A DNA stretch of 64,000 bases from CAUZIZ01 sp965222655 (GCA_965222655.1 CBDCUP010000021.1:124001-188000), one strand, 5' to 3'; positions 28,240-37,896 are shown, numbered from the stretch's first letter. Translations and numbers: made by a program. The notes: generated from the letters alone by a model not told the origin.

Positions 28240-29589
28240 ATGCAACCCGTAGATCGCCGAAGATTCCTTCAAGGCACGCTGAGTGCTAGCGCTGCCCTAT
28301 CCGTCACCAATCGACGAGCCGCCGCTGCTCCTTCCAACAAGATCATACTTGGCATCATGGGGGTAGGGGGACGAGGACGTCTCCTTTTGCAAAGCCTGGT
28401 CAAGAGATCCGACGTCAGAATCAAGTACATCTGCGACGCGGACACGCGGGCCTATGGGCCGGCGGCTGAGATCGTGATGGACGGGCACGATGAGAAAACG
28501 GCCTTCGTTCAGGATTTCCGGAAGATGTTGGATGATCCCGAAGTGGACGGCATTGTGATCGCCACCTCCGACCGATGGCATGCCCTGGGCACCATCATGG
28601 CCTGTCAGGCGGGAAAGGACGTCTACGTCGAGAAGCCCTTGTCGCTGAGCATCTGGGACGGCAGGAAGATGGTTGAGGCCGCCCGGAAATACAAGCGGGT
28701 GGTGCAGGTGGGGATGCAAAGCCGAAGCGCTCCCTATACCGACAAGGCCGCCGAGTATATCCGCAGTGGCAAGCTTGGAGACGTCTACCTGGTACGGGTC
28801 TTCCTCATGCAGGAATCCGGTCCGATCAAGGTGCCGGCTCCGGAACCGGTTCCGGAAGGCCTCGACTACGACCTCTGGTGTGGCCCCTCACCGATGCTTC
28901 CATACCGTCCCGGCCGCTGGTTCTGGCGGCACTGGGACTTCTACATCGGCTACATCATGGCCGACATGACCCACCAGATCGACCTGGCCCGGCACCTGAT
29001 CGGCAAGACCTATCCCGAGACTGCGTGCAATGCCGGAGGGGTCTACCAGTTCGACGATGGTCGCGAGCAGCCGGACACCCAGTTTGCAACGCTGGAGTTC
29101 GGCAAGCTGACCATGCTGTTCGAGGGCTGTCTCCAATCCCCTTACATGCACCGCATCGTTCATCTCAAGGATAAATCCCGCTTTCCAGACTGGCCCTTCA
29201 GCTCTACACGCCTGGAGGTTTGCGGCACCAAAGGGTTCATGGCCTTCGGGCGTCACGGCGGCGGCTATCAGGTCTTCGAAGGAGACAAGACCACGCGCAC
29301 CAGCACAGCCGTTGTGTCCGAGCCCGCTATCGTGAAGTTCGGCGCCATTGTAGACGTCCACTTCGAGGATTTTCTGAACTGTATTCGCACTCGCCAAAAG
29401 CCCAGTGCGGACGTGGAAGATGCACACTACTCCAATGCTCTATGCCACCTGGCCAATATCTCCTACCGGGTGGGAAATCGTAAACTTCACTACGACGGTA
29501 AGACCGAGAGTTTTGTGAAGGACGATGAAGCCAACCGATACCTGAGGGCCAACTACCGGAAGCCCTGGGTGATCCCAGAGAACGTGTAG
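28240..29589 (+). CDS. Exported Gfo/Idh/MocA-family oxidoreductase (tandem copy 1)
   Basis: 449 residues from the ATG at 28240, after an AGGAGG site. A Tat leader DRRRFLQGTLSASAAL is followed by the NAD-binding GIMGVGGRGRLLLQSL, the EKPLSLS signature and AARKYKRVVQVGMQSRS. The C-terminal domain has WPFSSTRLEVCGTKGFMAFGRHGGG and ends in YRKPWVIPENV. It closely resembles the next gene (both have GRHGGG and CHLANISYRVGN), so the pair arose by duplication. Likely a periplasmic sugar or cyclitol dehydrogenase; substrate unknown. Confidence 0.92.
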   Translation: MQPVDRRRFLQGTLSASAALSVTNRRAAAAPSNKIILGIMGVGGRGRLLLQSLVKRSDVRIKYICDADTRAYGPAAEIVMDGHDEKTAFVQDFRKMLDDPEVDGIVIATSDRWHALGTIMACQAGKDVYVEKPLSLSIWDGRKMVEAARKYKRVVQVGMQSRSAPYTDKAAEYIRSGKLGDVYLVRVFLMQESGPIKVPAPEPVPEGLDYDLWCGPSPMLPYRPGRWFWRHWDFYIGYIMADMTHQIDLARHLIGKTYPETACNAGGVYQFDDGREQPDTQFATLEFGKLTMLFEGCLQSPYMHRIVHLKDKSRFPDWPFSSTRLEVCGTKGFMAFGRHGGGYQVFEGDKTTRTSTAVVSEPAIVKFGAIVDVHFEDFLNCIRTRQKPSADVEDAHYSNALCHLANISYRVGNRKLHYDGKTESFVKDDEANRYLRANYRKPWVIPENV

Positions 29590-29711
29590 GAGCCTAGTAT
29601 CGCGAGCAGCGTCTGGCTAGGAAACCGTAGCGCCCGTGGTGAGCGCAACGGGTTTGCAATCGTGACCACAGAAGCCTGTTGGGCACCCTATTCGTAAGTC
29701 GAGGTGATTCC

Positions 29712-31040
29712 ATGCATCCAGTAAACCGAAGGAAATTCGTGCAAGGCTCTCTAGGAGGTGCGGCCTCTCTAGGCATGTTCTCTAACAGACCCTCCCGAGC
29801 GGCGAACGATAAGATCGTGATCGGTATCATGGGGCTGGGAGGCCGGGGCACTCACCTGGCAGAAGACTTTGCTCGACGGCCGGACGTGGAGATCGCGTAT
29901 CTCTGCGATGCCAATACCCGTCGCTTCGCACGGGCGCGTGAGGCGGTGGAGGAGGAACAGGAATCCCGGCCCAAGCTGGTACAGGATTTCCGCAAGATCC
30001 TCGAGGACGACAGTGTCGATGCCTTGATCAACGCCACCCCGGACCACTGGCATGCCTTGGGCACGATCCTGGCCTGCCAGGCGGGCAAGGATGTTTACGT
30101 GGAGAAGCCTCTAGCGCATTCCGTCTGGGAAGGCAGGAAGATGGTGGAGGCGGCGAGAAAGTACAAGCGCGTGGTCCAGGTCGGGATGCAGTCGCGCAGC
30201 GCTCCCTATGCGTTCAAGGCAAGGGAGTACATCCGCGCCGGGGGCCTCGGCGACGTGCGCCTGGTCCGGGTGTACTTCATGATGCAGCACCCCAAACGAA
30301 AGCAGGTACCCGATGAGCCGGTGCCGGAGGGGCTGGACTGGGAAATGTGGTGTGGTCCCGCCGCCAAGCTGCCCTACAATCCGGCCCGCGGCTGGCTGAA
30401 CCAATGGGAATATAGCTGCGGTCCCATTGCCGGGGACGCCATCCACCAACTGGACCTGGCCCGTTACCTGATCGATGACCCACCCTCTCCCAAGACGGCC
30501 GCTCACTTCGGGGCACTCTATTCTTTGAAGGATGGTCGGGATACCCCCGACACTCAGATGGCGATCTTCGAGTACGACGGGTTTGCCTTGACCATGGAAG
30601 CAGCTTTGTGGGCGCCCTATATGAAGAAGACGCCGTCGAGTGTCCGGGACTCGGACGCGTTCCCCGACTGGCCCTTCAGCAGTACCAAGGTCGAGATTCT
30701 GGGCACCGAGGGCTTCATGTACTTCGGCCGTCACGGAGGTGGCTGGCAGGCGTATAACAGCACTGGCGAACTGGTAAAATCCGAGTACGGTCGACAGGGT
30801 GGTACGGAGCACCAGGACGACTTTGTGAACTGTATCCGGTCGCGCGAAAAGCCGGCAGGCGACGTGGAAATCGGCCAGCAATCCGTGCTCTTGTGCCATC
30901 TGGCCAACATCTCGTACCGGGTGGGAAACCAGAAACTCGCGTTCGATTCGGAGACCGAGACGTTCACCAACTGCGACGAAGCCAATGCCTATCTGAAGCG
31001 AGAGTACCGAGAACCATGGGTGGTGCCGGAGGTCGTATAG
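29712..31040 (+). CDS. Exported Gfo/Idh/MocA-family oxidoreductase (tandem copy 2)
   Basis: 442 residues from the ATG at 29712. The leader NRRKFVQGSLGGAASLGMFS fits Tat export. Then come GIMGLGGRGTHLAEDF, EKPLAHS, AARKYKRVVQVGMQSRS, and a C-terminus with FGRHGGGWQAYNS and YREPWVVPEVV. Architecture and length match the copy 122 bp upstream. Divergence is strongest between residues about 210 and 330, the substrate-pocket region, suggesting different sugars. The shared strand and small gap fit one transcript. Confidence 0.92.
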   Translation: MHPVNRRKFVQGSLGGAASLGMFSNRPSRAANDKIVIGIMGLGGRGTHLAEDFARRPDVEIAYLCDANTRRFARAREAVEEEQESRPKLVQDFRKILEDDSVDALINATPDHWHALGTILACQAGKDVYVEKPLAHSVWEGRKMVEAARKYKRVVQVGMQSRSAPYAFKAREYIRAGGLGDVRLVRVYFMMQHPKRKQVPDEPVPEGLDWEMWCGPAAKLPYNPARGWLNQWEYSCGPIAGDAIHQLDLARYLIDDPPSPKTAAHFGALYSLKDGRDTPDTQMAIFEYDGFALTMEAALWAPYMKKTPSSVRDSDAFPDWPFSSTKVEILGTEGFMYFGRHGGGWQAYNSTGELVKSEYGRQGGTEHQDDFVNCIRSREKPAGDVEIGQQSVLLCHLANISYRVGNQKLAFDSETETFTNCDEANAYLKREYREPWVVPEVV

Positions 31041-31067
31041 GGCATGAGGTAAAAGGGATGGCATAGT

Positions 31068-31094
31068 CCCCTTGTCCTTGCCCTTGCCCTTGCG
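31068..31094. repeat. CCCTTG hexanucleotide tract
   Basis: CCTTGTCCTTGCCCTTGCCC between two genes. It is the same kind of low-complexity motif as at 13331-13364. Confidence 0.6.
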
Positions 31095-31127
31095 TGTTAG
31101 CGCTCGCACAATCGTCATCGTAGTGAA

Positions 31128-32240
31128 ATGCGATACTTAGCCTATTGGGTTCTTCTCTTCGCCATAGCCCTGCCTGGCACCCATGCTTCGTGGCTGAAAA
31201 TCAACGATGTCAAGGTCCGGCCGGAGTCCACCGATCTAGGCGGGACCAGGCTGGTCATCGAGTACCTTCTCGCCGAAGACTCAGTGTCTGCGGCCAGCCC
31301 GGCCTATGTATTCGTCCGCTATCGAGCCCAGGACAGCAAGCACTGGGAGTTGGTGCCCCCGGAGGCACTGCGGGGCAACGGCTTTGGGCTGGTCGAAAAG
31401 CCAGGACCCAAACGGATAGTCTGGTGGGGGACCGAACAGACCGCCTTTGCCGAACCCGCCAATGTCGAGATCCGCGTCCGCGGTCTGCTCCTGGTCCGCG
31501 TGCCTGCCGGCAAGTTTGTCATGAAGAGCCTGCCGGCTGGCGGCCGGGATCAAGCCAGGTCGGAACGGACCAACACCGATCTTCCCCCGTTCTACATCTC
31601 CAAGTACGAGACCACGGTGGCCATGTATGCCGATTTCCTGAACGAGAGCGGCAGCCACAGTACGGGTTGGAATCTGCGTATGGCCCGGCTGGAGCGATGT
31701 GGAATCACTCGCGAAGAGGAAGGCTCCTACAAAGTGGCACCGGGCCGCGAGGCCTACCCGGTTACCTATGTCTCCTGGTATGACGCACAGAAGTTTCTGC
31801 AATGGTCTGGCTTACGTCTGCCCTCGGAGGCGGAGTGGGAAAAGGCGTACCGCGGTGGGATCCAGCTGCAAGGTGAGGGGGAGACATTGGTGAAGAACCC
31901 GCTGCCCGAACGCAGGTATCCCTGGGGAGACGAATCCCCGAATGCTGGAGGCGTCTATCGATGCAACGTAGACGGGGACCAGGACGGTTTCGAATATCTG
32001 GCACCCGTGGGTAGCTTTGGCGACTTCAACAGCCCCTATGGTGTGTGCGACATGGCGGGGAACGTCGCGGAGTGGACCGCGGATTGGTATACCACGCCAT
32101 ATCACGTGGGTTTGGACGGCTTTCGCATGAGCCGCGGGGGATCCTGGATGGCGGTGCCGGAGGCAGTCGATGGCATTTCGGGCGCCACTTACCTGCCGCT
32201 TAAGGAAAGCAGCATCATGGGGTTTCGGGGTGCCAAATAA
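31128..32240 (+). CDS. SUMF1/formylglycine-generating-enzyme-fold protein lacking the catalytic Cys region
   Basis: 370 residues with a signal peptide (AYWVLLFAIALPGTHA). An N-terminal beta-sandwich spans about 20-125, followed by the FGE-sulfatase fold: FYISKYETTVAMYADFLN, VTYVSWYDAQKFLQWSGLRLPSEAEWEKAYRGG, RYPWGDE, and YGVCDMAGNVAEWTADWY. The C-terminus stops at SSIMGFRGAK where active enzymes have the Cys-bearing segment and GFRC. Most non-Cys members are not sulfatase activators, and many are structural or peptidoglycan-linked domains, so maturation of the sulfatase at 40153-41625 should not be assumed. Confidence 0.85.
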   Translation: MRYLAYWVLLFAIALPGTHASWLKINDVKVRPESTDLGGTRLVIEYLLAEDSVSAASPAYVFVRYRAQDSKHWELVPPEALRGNGFGLVEKPGPKRIVWWGTEQTAFAEPANVEIRVRGLLLVRVPAGKFVMKSLPAGGRDQARSERTNTDLPPFYISKYETTVAMYADFLNESGSHSTGWNLRMARLERCGITREEEGSYKVAPGREAYPVTYVSWYDAQKFLQWSGLRLPSEAEWEKAYRGGIQLQGEGETLVKNPLPERRYPWGDESPNAGGVYRCNVDGDQDGFEYLAPVGSFGDFNSPYGVCDMAGNVAEWTADWYTTPYHVGLDGFRMSRGGSWMAVPEAVDGISGATYLPLKESSIMGFRGAK

Positions 32241-32304
32241 GGGTCTGCGAGAACGCACAGACGTGTAGACCTCACCCAGTTCCCAACTCCTTTCCCTTCA
32301 GAGC

Positions 32305-33522
32305 TCAACCAGACGTGGCCGTGGCGACTAGCAATCCCGCCACGACACACAAGGCGATAGCCGATCCGACGGCAATCAAGAAACCTCGCTGCACGGTCGT
32401 GCGCTGTGCGTACGTACCCATTGCCATGGGAATCAAGGTCCATCCGAGGCCTCCGATGGCGAACAGCATACCTACCGCTCGTCCTTGTACCGCCCCCGGG
32501 AAATGGCCCAATAGGATCGCCATGATCGACGGAAAGATCGGGCCGAAAACCAATCCCGCGGCGATCACCAGAGTGATTGCCGTCCGCTGGCTGCGGCTCC
32601 TCACCACGCCCGAAGTAACGCCAACACAGGCCAGAGCGAGCACGAGGATCAGCAGCGCTTCACTTTGGATTTCCAGTCCCAGTACCGATACCAGGTGTGC
32701 CGCGAACGGGCCCAGCACAAATGCGGTAAACAATCGAGATGCCATGAAGCTCAGCCAGAAGACCGACAACATCGACGTGGCCCTGGTCTCGGAGACACCC
32801 TGGTTGCCCAGAAATGTCGTTGTCCAGGCGCCCATCGCGGCCTCCAGCGGCCCATGAAAGAAGAGCGCCATCGCGCAGAGCCACATGATGGGATCGCTGA
32901 GTAGCAACCAGGTCGCGGAACCGGCGGACGTGGAACCCTCCCCAGCAGCCGTCGCAATGGGGAACTCCGACAAACCAGCCATTACCGCCTGGATCAGTAC
33001 GAGGAGGGCCAACAGACGCAGCCCGGAGCTGAGTCCGAGGCGACGAAGCATGAACGAAATAGCCAACGGAGTCAGGAATGCGCCCAACCCGAAGAAGACA
33101 TTCCCCAGGTTGGTTGCAAAAGAGATCTCCGGAATATCTCCGGCAAGGAAGGCGGGGGGCAGCAGGACATGGGGGACGAGCACATTGATCACGTTGATCT
33201 GTGCCGACCAGGCTGCACTGAGCAAAAGGACAGACACCAGGGCAGCGAGATAACTACGCGAGCCCGCCAGTACCAAAAGACCGACTGACATTAAAACGGT
33301 TCCGCCAACCAGGATCACCTGTTGACCCACTAGATCGGTCAAGAAGCCAACAGTCAGGATCACGGGGATCATCGTGAAACCGAACAAAGACACCAACCCG
33401 CCAACTTGGGTTTCGTCGATCTTCAGCTTCCGTGCCAGCTCAAGTTTCACGCTGCCCAGCAGGGCCAGGCCCATGCCCGTGAACAGGAGGCACGCTATGG
33501 TCGTCGGAAGGAGTAGATTCAC
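32305..33522 (-). CDS. Major facilitator superfamily permease
   Basis: 405 residues with about 12 hydrophobic segments in two six-helix halves. The central loop is near residues 195-215 (TAAGEGSTSAGSATWLL). Helix 1 begins LLLPTTIACLLFTGMGLALLGSV, and the loop after helix 2 reads GFLTDLVGQQVILVGG, a variant of the MFS G-x-x-x-D-R motif. Substrate unknown. It converges with the FGE-like gene and lies 192 bp from the peroxidase gene on the same strand. Confidence 0.85.
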   Translation of the reverse strand: MNLLLPTTIACLLFTGMGLALLGSVKLELARKLKIDETQVGGLVSLFGFTMIPVILTVGFLTDLVGQQVILVGGTVLMSVGLLVLAGSRSYLAALVSVLLLSAAWSAQINVINVLVPHVLLPPAFLAGDIPEISFATNLGNVFFGLGAFLTPLAISFMLRRLGLSSGLRLLALLVLIQAVMAGLSEFPIATAAGEGSTSAGSATWLLLSDPIMWLCAMALFFHGPLEAAMGAWTTTFLGNQGVSETRATSMLSVFWLSFMASRLFTAFVLGPFAAHLVSVLGLEIQSEALLILVLALACVGVTSGVVRSRSQRTAITLVIAAGLVFGPIFPSIMAILLGHFPGAVQGRAVGMLFAIGGLGWTLIPMAMGTYAQRTTVQRGFLIAVGSAIALCVVAGLLVATATSG

Positions 33523-33714
33523 GGCAGCTTCGATCGTAGATCTATCTTGGAATCCTGAGATCTTGGATGGACTCTTTCAGAGAGTCGTCGAGGTAGTCTC
33601 TGAGAGGCCCCTGGGGAGGCGATTTCCCAGCTTCTCCTGCAGGAGCTCGGAAGCTGGACCAGGCCAGCCCCACGTATGTCCCCAGGTCGAAGAGGACGAC
33701 CCCTTCGGAAATCC

Positions 33715-34323
33715 CTACTGTACTGAACCGGCGATGTATTGGGCAGCCAGTTCGCGCTCAATGACCTCCACCACAGAAGCATCGTCAGGTCGAGTCTGTG
33801 GGGCAAACCTTGCGACGACCTTTCCCAGGCGACTGAGCAGGAATTTCTCGAAGTTCCAGCCGATCTCGCCAGGTCCCTCGGGCTGAGTCTCCAGGGATTT
33901 GAGATGCTTGTACAGGTCGGCCGCTCCGTCGCCGTTGACGTCGATCTTGGAAAACATGTCGAATTCGACACCGTAGTTCTGGCTGCAGAAGGTGCGGATT
34001 TCTGCCGCGTTCCCAGGCTCCTGACCGCCAAACTGATTACAGGGAAAGCCCAGAATTGCCAACCCCCGATCGGAGTACTTCTGGTGCAGTTCCTGAAGTT
34101 GGGCATACTGAGGGGTGAGGCCACACTTGCTGGCGACGTTGACGATCATCACAACCTGGCCAAGATAATCCTCCAACACCACCTGCTTCCCGTCCAGGGA
34201 TATCACGGTGAAGTCGAGTGCTTCGGATACCTTGCCCTTTCCGCCACCGCCGGATCCGAGAGCAGCGACAACCACCAGGTGACTCATGAGCAGGACGAAC
34301 AAGGCAAAAGGGGTGTAAGACAT
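33715..34323 (-). CDS. Glutathione peroxidase-family thiol peroxidase (exported, Cys type)
   Basis: 202 residues from the ATG at 34323. The short hydrophobic leader YTPFALFVLLMSHLVVVAAL suggests export or membrane anchoring. The family tetrad is present: Cys in NVASKCGLTPQY, Gln in GFPCNQFGGQEPG, Trp-Asn in GWNFEKFLL. Cys rather than selenocysteine is encoded, so thioredoxin-linked peroxide reduction is more likely than glutathione use. The longer frame to 34602 extends past this leader and is not believed. Confidence 0.9.
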   Translation of the reverse strand: MSYTPFALFVLLMSHLVVVAALGSGGGGKGKVSEALDFTVISLDGKQVVLEDYLGQVVMIVNVASKCGLTPQYAQLQELHQKYSDRGLAILGFPCNQFGGQEPGNAAEIRTFCSQNYGVEFDMFSKIDVNGDGAADLYKHLKSLETQPEGPGEIGWNFEKFLLSRLGKVVARFAPQTRPDDASVVEVIERELAAQYIAGSVQ

Positions 34324-34502
34324 GAGACAAATCTCCTTTGTTAGAGAACTCTTTAGCCGGTATCCTACACCACACCGAGCGGTATCCCCAACCGGCCTCC
34401 CGGAATGGCGCCAGTGGTCATTTCGACAGCGCCCTCTGTCTCGAGGTGCATGTAAGTCCTTGGAGTACAGGGCAACGGCGATACTTCCGATTCTCAGTTG
34501 TC

Positions 34503-34745
34503 CTAGCGAGCAAGCTCGATCTCTACGCCCAGGTCCAACTCGAGCCAGGCGCGATCGCCGGTCAGTATCGGTGAGCCCAGGCTTAGGCCGAGAGCGAGAC
34601 AAGCGCGGTCGCCGAGAGAGAGCCCAAGGTGCTTTGTCGGCGCTCGAAGTTCCGCGGCTCGATACGCCAAATCGGCTGTGAAGTCGTGGATCTCGATCGG
34701 AAGCCCATCGAGGACCTCTCGTGCCCTTTGATCGAGAGAAAGTTT
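34503..34745 (-). pseudogene. VapC PIN-domain toxin remnant (3' part only)
   Basis: Read on the minus strand, about 79 codons give REVLDGLPIEIHDFTADLAY, then LGLSLGDRACLGLSLGSPIL, TGDRAWLELDLGVEIELAR and a stop. This matches the second half of VapC PIN domains (acidic residues in GDRACL and TGDRAW). No start codon or N-terminal DxSA motif precedes it; an in-frame TGA closes it near 34755. The antitoxin was not found. The locus is truncated next to a hairpin-rich region. Confidence 0.7.
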
Positions 34746-35014
34746 ACAAACTGGTCAAGTTTTCCACTTTGGTGAAGGATGGCCCCCGAGGAGACCGCTT
34801 AAGCGGTCTGGCGCGAAGCGTAGTAGACCGGTCCTTCAGGGCCGGGTAATCGGCCAGTCGGGTGTGGGAGCCTGCTTTAGCGGGCTTCTCGAACACAGGC
34901 TTTAGCCAGGCTCCAGGTCGACGTTGGCTAAAGCCGCTATTCGAGAAGGACCGTGAACGGCCCTCAGGAGGGGTGGAGTAGGGGCCTACCCCGGCGTGAA
35001 CGCCGGGTCTAATA
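34746..35014. repeat. Hairpin-rich intergenic stretch leading into the group II intron
   Basis: Contains ACCGCTTAAGCGGT, inverse copies around GGCTTTAGCC and TTCTCGAA, and ACCCCGGCGTGAACGCCGGGT at 34989-35009. The last is a strong stem with a GTGAA-type loop immediately before the intron. Group IIC introns insert just after terminator-like stems, so this is the probable target. Confidence 0.6.
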
Positions 35015-36896
35015 CGCGCGTGCCGGGCACGCGCGCTGTCTGGGAGGGTGCAAGTCCCTCCGCCAACCTGATGGAGGTGAAGGCTAGCGAAGCACAAGGG
35101 CGTCACCGCGAGGTGGGGTCTGAAGGAAGTGTGGAGCAAACGTACGAGCCGACGCACAGAAACTGGATAAGTAGGCGCCAAGGTCGGACGAGTCAGCGCG
35201 TGGTGACGAAGTCCATATCCATCAAGATCCGGAAGCGTAAATCCAGCGGTTGTGTACGGAAAGACAGCGTCCTTACCCCGGGAGGCCTGGGAGGCTGTCC
35301 CTTGAAGGACAGGTGGAATCGTAAGGTTTCATAGCGCCCTCCAGGAGTCCGCAGAGGGCATAGTAGGTGGGGAAACTCACGGAAGGCCCGAACGGTAGGG
35401 AGAGGTTAGTAGGTGTCCAATCTTAAGGGTGATCAACAGAGGCAGAGAAGTCCGAAGCGGACCTCAAACCGAACAGCTGGGGTGCGGCCCCAGGGAAGCG
35501 GGGAGACGGCGGATTCATCCTTAGCGAAAGGGCGAACCGAAGGCCCGATGTTTGGTGAGAACGTCATGGAGGAGATATGCGAGCGAAGTAATCTGGAAGC
35601 GGCGTTGAGACGAGTGCGAGCGAACCGAGGGGGTCCGGGAGTGGACGGGATGACCGTCGATGAACTGCCGGAGTACCTGAAGGCGAACTGGCGGTCGATC
35701 AAAGAACAGCTGCTGTGCGGGGAGTATCAACCGCGACCTGTCAAGGGGGTGGAGATTCCGAAACCGGGAAGGAAAGACAAGCGAAGACTCGGGATTCCGT
35801 GTGTGATCGATCGATTTATCGAGCAAGCGATGCTGCAAGTGCTGCAACGCAAGTGGGATCGCACGTTCTCAGAGTCCAGCTATGGCTATCGACCGGGGCG
35901 CAGGGCTCATCAGGCAGTGGCGCGTGCCCAAGACTACGTGAAAGCGGGCTACGGGACCGTGGTCGATCTCGATTTAGAAAAGTTTTTCGATCGAGTTCAC
36001 CACGATCGTTTGCTGAGCCGGCTGGCGCGGGAGATTGGGGACAAGCGGGTACTGAAGTTGATCCGAGCGTATCTAAGCGCGGGGATTCTGCGGTACGGAC
36101 TGGTGAGTGCGCCGACGGAAGGGACGCCGCAAGGCAGCCCCCTGTCCCCCTTTCTCTCGAACGTGGTTCTGGATGAGCTGGACGAGGAACTGGAGCGCCG
36201 GGGTCACCGTTTTGTCCGCTATGCCGATGACTGCAACATTTATGTGCGGAGTCGGCGGGCGGGGGAGCGAGTGATGGCGAGTGTGAGCCGGTTTGTGAGC
36301 CAGCGACTGAAACTGCGTGTCAATCGGGAGAAGAGTGCGGTGGATGAGCCCCAGAAGCGGAAGTTCTTAGGCTTCACGTTCACGGGAGGCCGATCGCCCA
36401 ACCGGCGCAAGATTGCGCCGGAATCGATCCAGCGGTTTCGATCCCGGGTGCGTCGTTTAACGCGGCGTAACCGGGGGATCAGCCTGGAGCAGCGTGTGGA
36501 CGAATTGTCCCGCTACCTCCGGGGCTGGATTGGATACTTTGGGTACGTCGAGAGCCCCTGGGTCCTGCGGGGTCTGGACAGCTGGATTCGTCGTCGCCTG
36601 CGCAGCGTCCAATGGAAACAGTGGAAGGTCTACCGGCGACGCCAGGCGGAGTTGATCCGGCTGGGCGTGAGTCGGGATATGGCCCAGCGGACCGCGTGGA
36701 GCGTCAAGGGCCCTTGGGCCCTCAGTCAAGCGCCCGGGGTCCGGATAGCGCTTCCGAATGCTTATTTCGATCGGTTAGGTCTTCCTCGGTTGGCTAATCA
36801 TCAGCGCATTCAACCCTAGCGAACCGCCTTGGTACGGACCCGTATGCCTGGTGGTGTGGGAGGGGAAGGCCCGTGAGGGCTTCCCCTATCCCGAGT
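35015..36896 (+). mobile_element. Group II intron (approximate ends)
   Basis: The 5' region (about 35015-35100) has GCTGTCTGGGAGGGTGCAAG, a conserved domain I stretch of bacterial group II introns. After the maturase comes a domain V candidate at about 36822-36860, with GAACCGCC paired through a TACGG/CCGTA stem to GGTGGT. A domain VI hairpin (GGGAGGGGAAG / CTTCCCCTATCCC with a bulged A) ends near 36896. The boundaries are estimated. It lies just after a terminator-like stem, consistent with class C insertion. Confidence 0.8.
35413..36819 (+). CDS. ltrA: Group II intron reverse transcriptase/maturase
   Basis: 468 residues. RT blocks are in order: NRGGPGVDGMTVDELPEYL, KPGRKDKRRLGIPCVIDRF, SSYGYRPGRRAHQAV, DLDLEKFFDRVHHDRLLSRL, GTPQGSPLSPFLSNVVLDEL, and the catalytic RYADDCNIYVRS. 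The maturase domain X follows (about 330-440, WIGYFGYVESPWVLRGLDSWIRRRL). No HNH endonuclease domain is visible, typical of class C-like introns. The start at 35413 is a predicted ATG after a weak site; an internal ATG at about 35548 (MFGENVMEEICERSN) is an alternative. The frame is intact. Confidence 0.95.
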   Translation: MSNLKGDQQRQRSPKRTSNRTAGVRPQGSGETADSSLAKGRTEGPMFGENVMEEICERSNLEAALRRVRANRGGPGVDGMTVDELPEYLKANWRSIKEQLLCGEYQPRPVKGVEIPKPGRKDKRRLGIPCVIDRFIEQAMLQVLQRKWDRTFSESSYGYRPGRRAHQAVARAQDYVKAGYGTVVDLDLEKFFDRVHHDRLLSRLAREIGDKRVLKLIRAYLSAGILRYGLVSAPTEGTPQGSPLSPFLSNVVLDELDEELERRGHRFVRYADDCNIYVRSRRAGERVMASVSRFVSQRLKLRVNREKSAVDEPQKRKFLGFTFTGGRSPNRRKIAPESIQRFRSRVRRLTRRNRGISLEQRVDELSRYLRGWIGYFGYVESPWVLRGLDSWIRRRLRSVQWKQWKVYRRRQAELIRLGVSRDMAQRTAWSVKGPWALSQAPGVRIALPNAYFDRLGLPRLANHQRIQP

Positions 36897-36999
36897 TCGC
36901 GCCAGGCCGCTGAAGCGGCCTCCTTGAATGGGACACATCCACCGACGGTCAGCCTTCCTCGGCGGTATGAGGTCGCTCGCTACGACTAGTAGATCTATT

Positions 37000-37687
37000 T
37001 CAGGAAAAGATTTTTCGGGCGGGGACTCCTGCGACATCCGTCAGGCGGAAGTTACGACCGGCGTGGAGGTAGGTGAGCTTCTCGTGGTCCAGGCCCAGCG
37101 CGTGCAGAATGGTGGCGTGGAGATCGTGGATGTGCATCCGGTCCTCGACGGCGTAGTACCCGAACTCATCCGTCGCCCCATAGGTCGTACCGCCCTTGAT
37201 GCCTCCGCCAGCCATCCACATCGTGTATCCATAGGGGTTGTGGTCGCGCCCGTCGCCACTCTCTGCCACCGGAGTCCGACCGAACTCTCCGCCCCAGACT
37301 ACCAGGGTGTCCTCCAGCAGACCCCGCGCCTTCATGTCTTTCAGGAAACCAGCGATTGGGACGTCGACCTGGGCAGCCGTGCGCGTATGGAGACGAATCA
37401 GCTCGCTATGCGCATCCCAGCCCACCTCGTTGCCCGGCCCATTGCTCCAGCCGAGGCTTGGGGTCAAAGGTGTCGATGTGCGAGGGCCCGCCGTGCATGA
37501 ACACGACCCGCTTGGCCCTGGGTGCAAAATGGGGAGCCTTGGCCAGCAGGGGGCTCTGGGTGCTGGTTCCGGCTCCGAGCTCTCCTTCCAGGCCCAACAG
37601 ATAGGTCAAGCCCAACATTCCGAAGCCTCCGGCGGAGGTTCGAAGGAATGAGCGTCTCGATGGGAGGGGATTTAGGCGACTGGGCAT
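37000..37687 (-). pseudogene. DUF1501 protein with large internal deletion and frame change
   Basis: The first block (37687 down to about 37445) starts with SRRSFLRTSAGGFGMLGLTYL, an RR leader, then FAPRAKRVVFMHGGPSHIDTFDPKP. After LEQW the frame changes and continues NEVGWDAHSELIRLHTRTAAQVDVPIAGFLK, WGGEFGRTPVAESGDGRDHNP and the complete DUF1501 C-terminus to 37000. Compared with the intact 507-residue protein at 6476-7999, about 250 residues are missing at the junction. The two halves sit in different frames, so no full product is possible. It belongs to an operon with the shortened DUF1553 gene upstream. Confidence 0.85.
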
Positions 37688-37723
37688 CGTTTTTTCAGCC
37701 TAGCATGAAACCACGGTTCGAGG

Positions 37724-37809
37724 GCGTGGCGGCGGTCTCCAGGCCGCCGTCGGTCGAGCCAACGGCTCGGCACGAGAAGACTCTTCGGCCTGGAGACCGA
37801 AGCCACGCC
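37724..37809. repeat. Intergenic palindromic repeat, copy B
   Basis: GCGTGGCGGCGGTCTCCAGG at one end and CTTCGGCCTGGAGACCGAAG with CCACGCC at the other form an inverted pair; the centre holds CGAGCCAACGGCTCG. It is almost the reverse complement of copy C at 49052-49136, including the flanking GGTTCGA. Confidence 0.85.
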
Positions 37810-37896
37810 AAGTGTCAGCTTGGTCTCGCCCCCACCGAGTTGGCCTCATTCGAGAAAGAAACCTCCGTCATTTCTAGCTACGAACATCGAGAGCTG

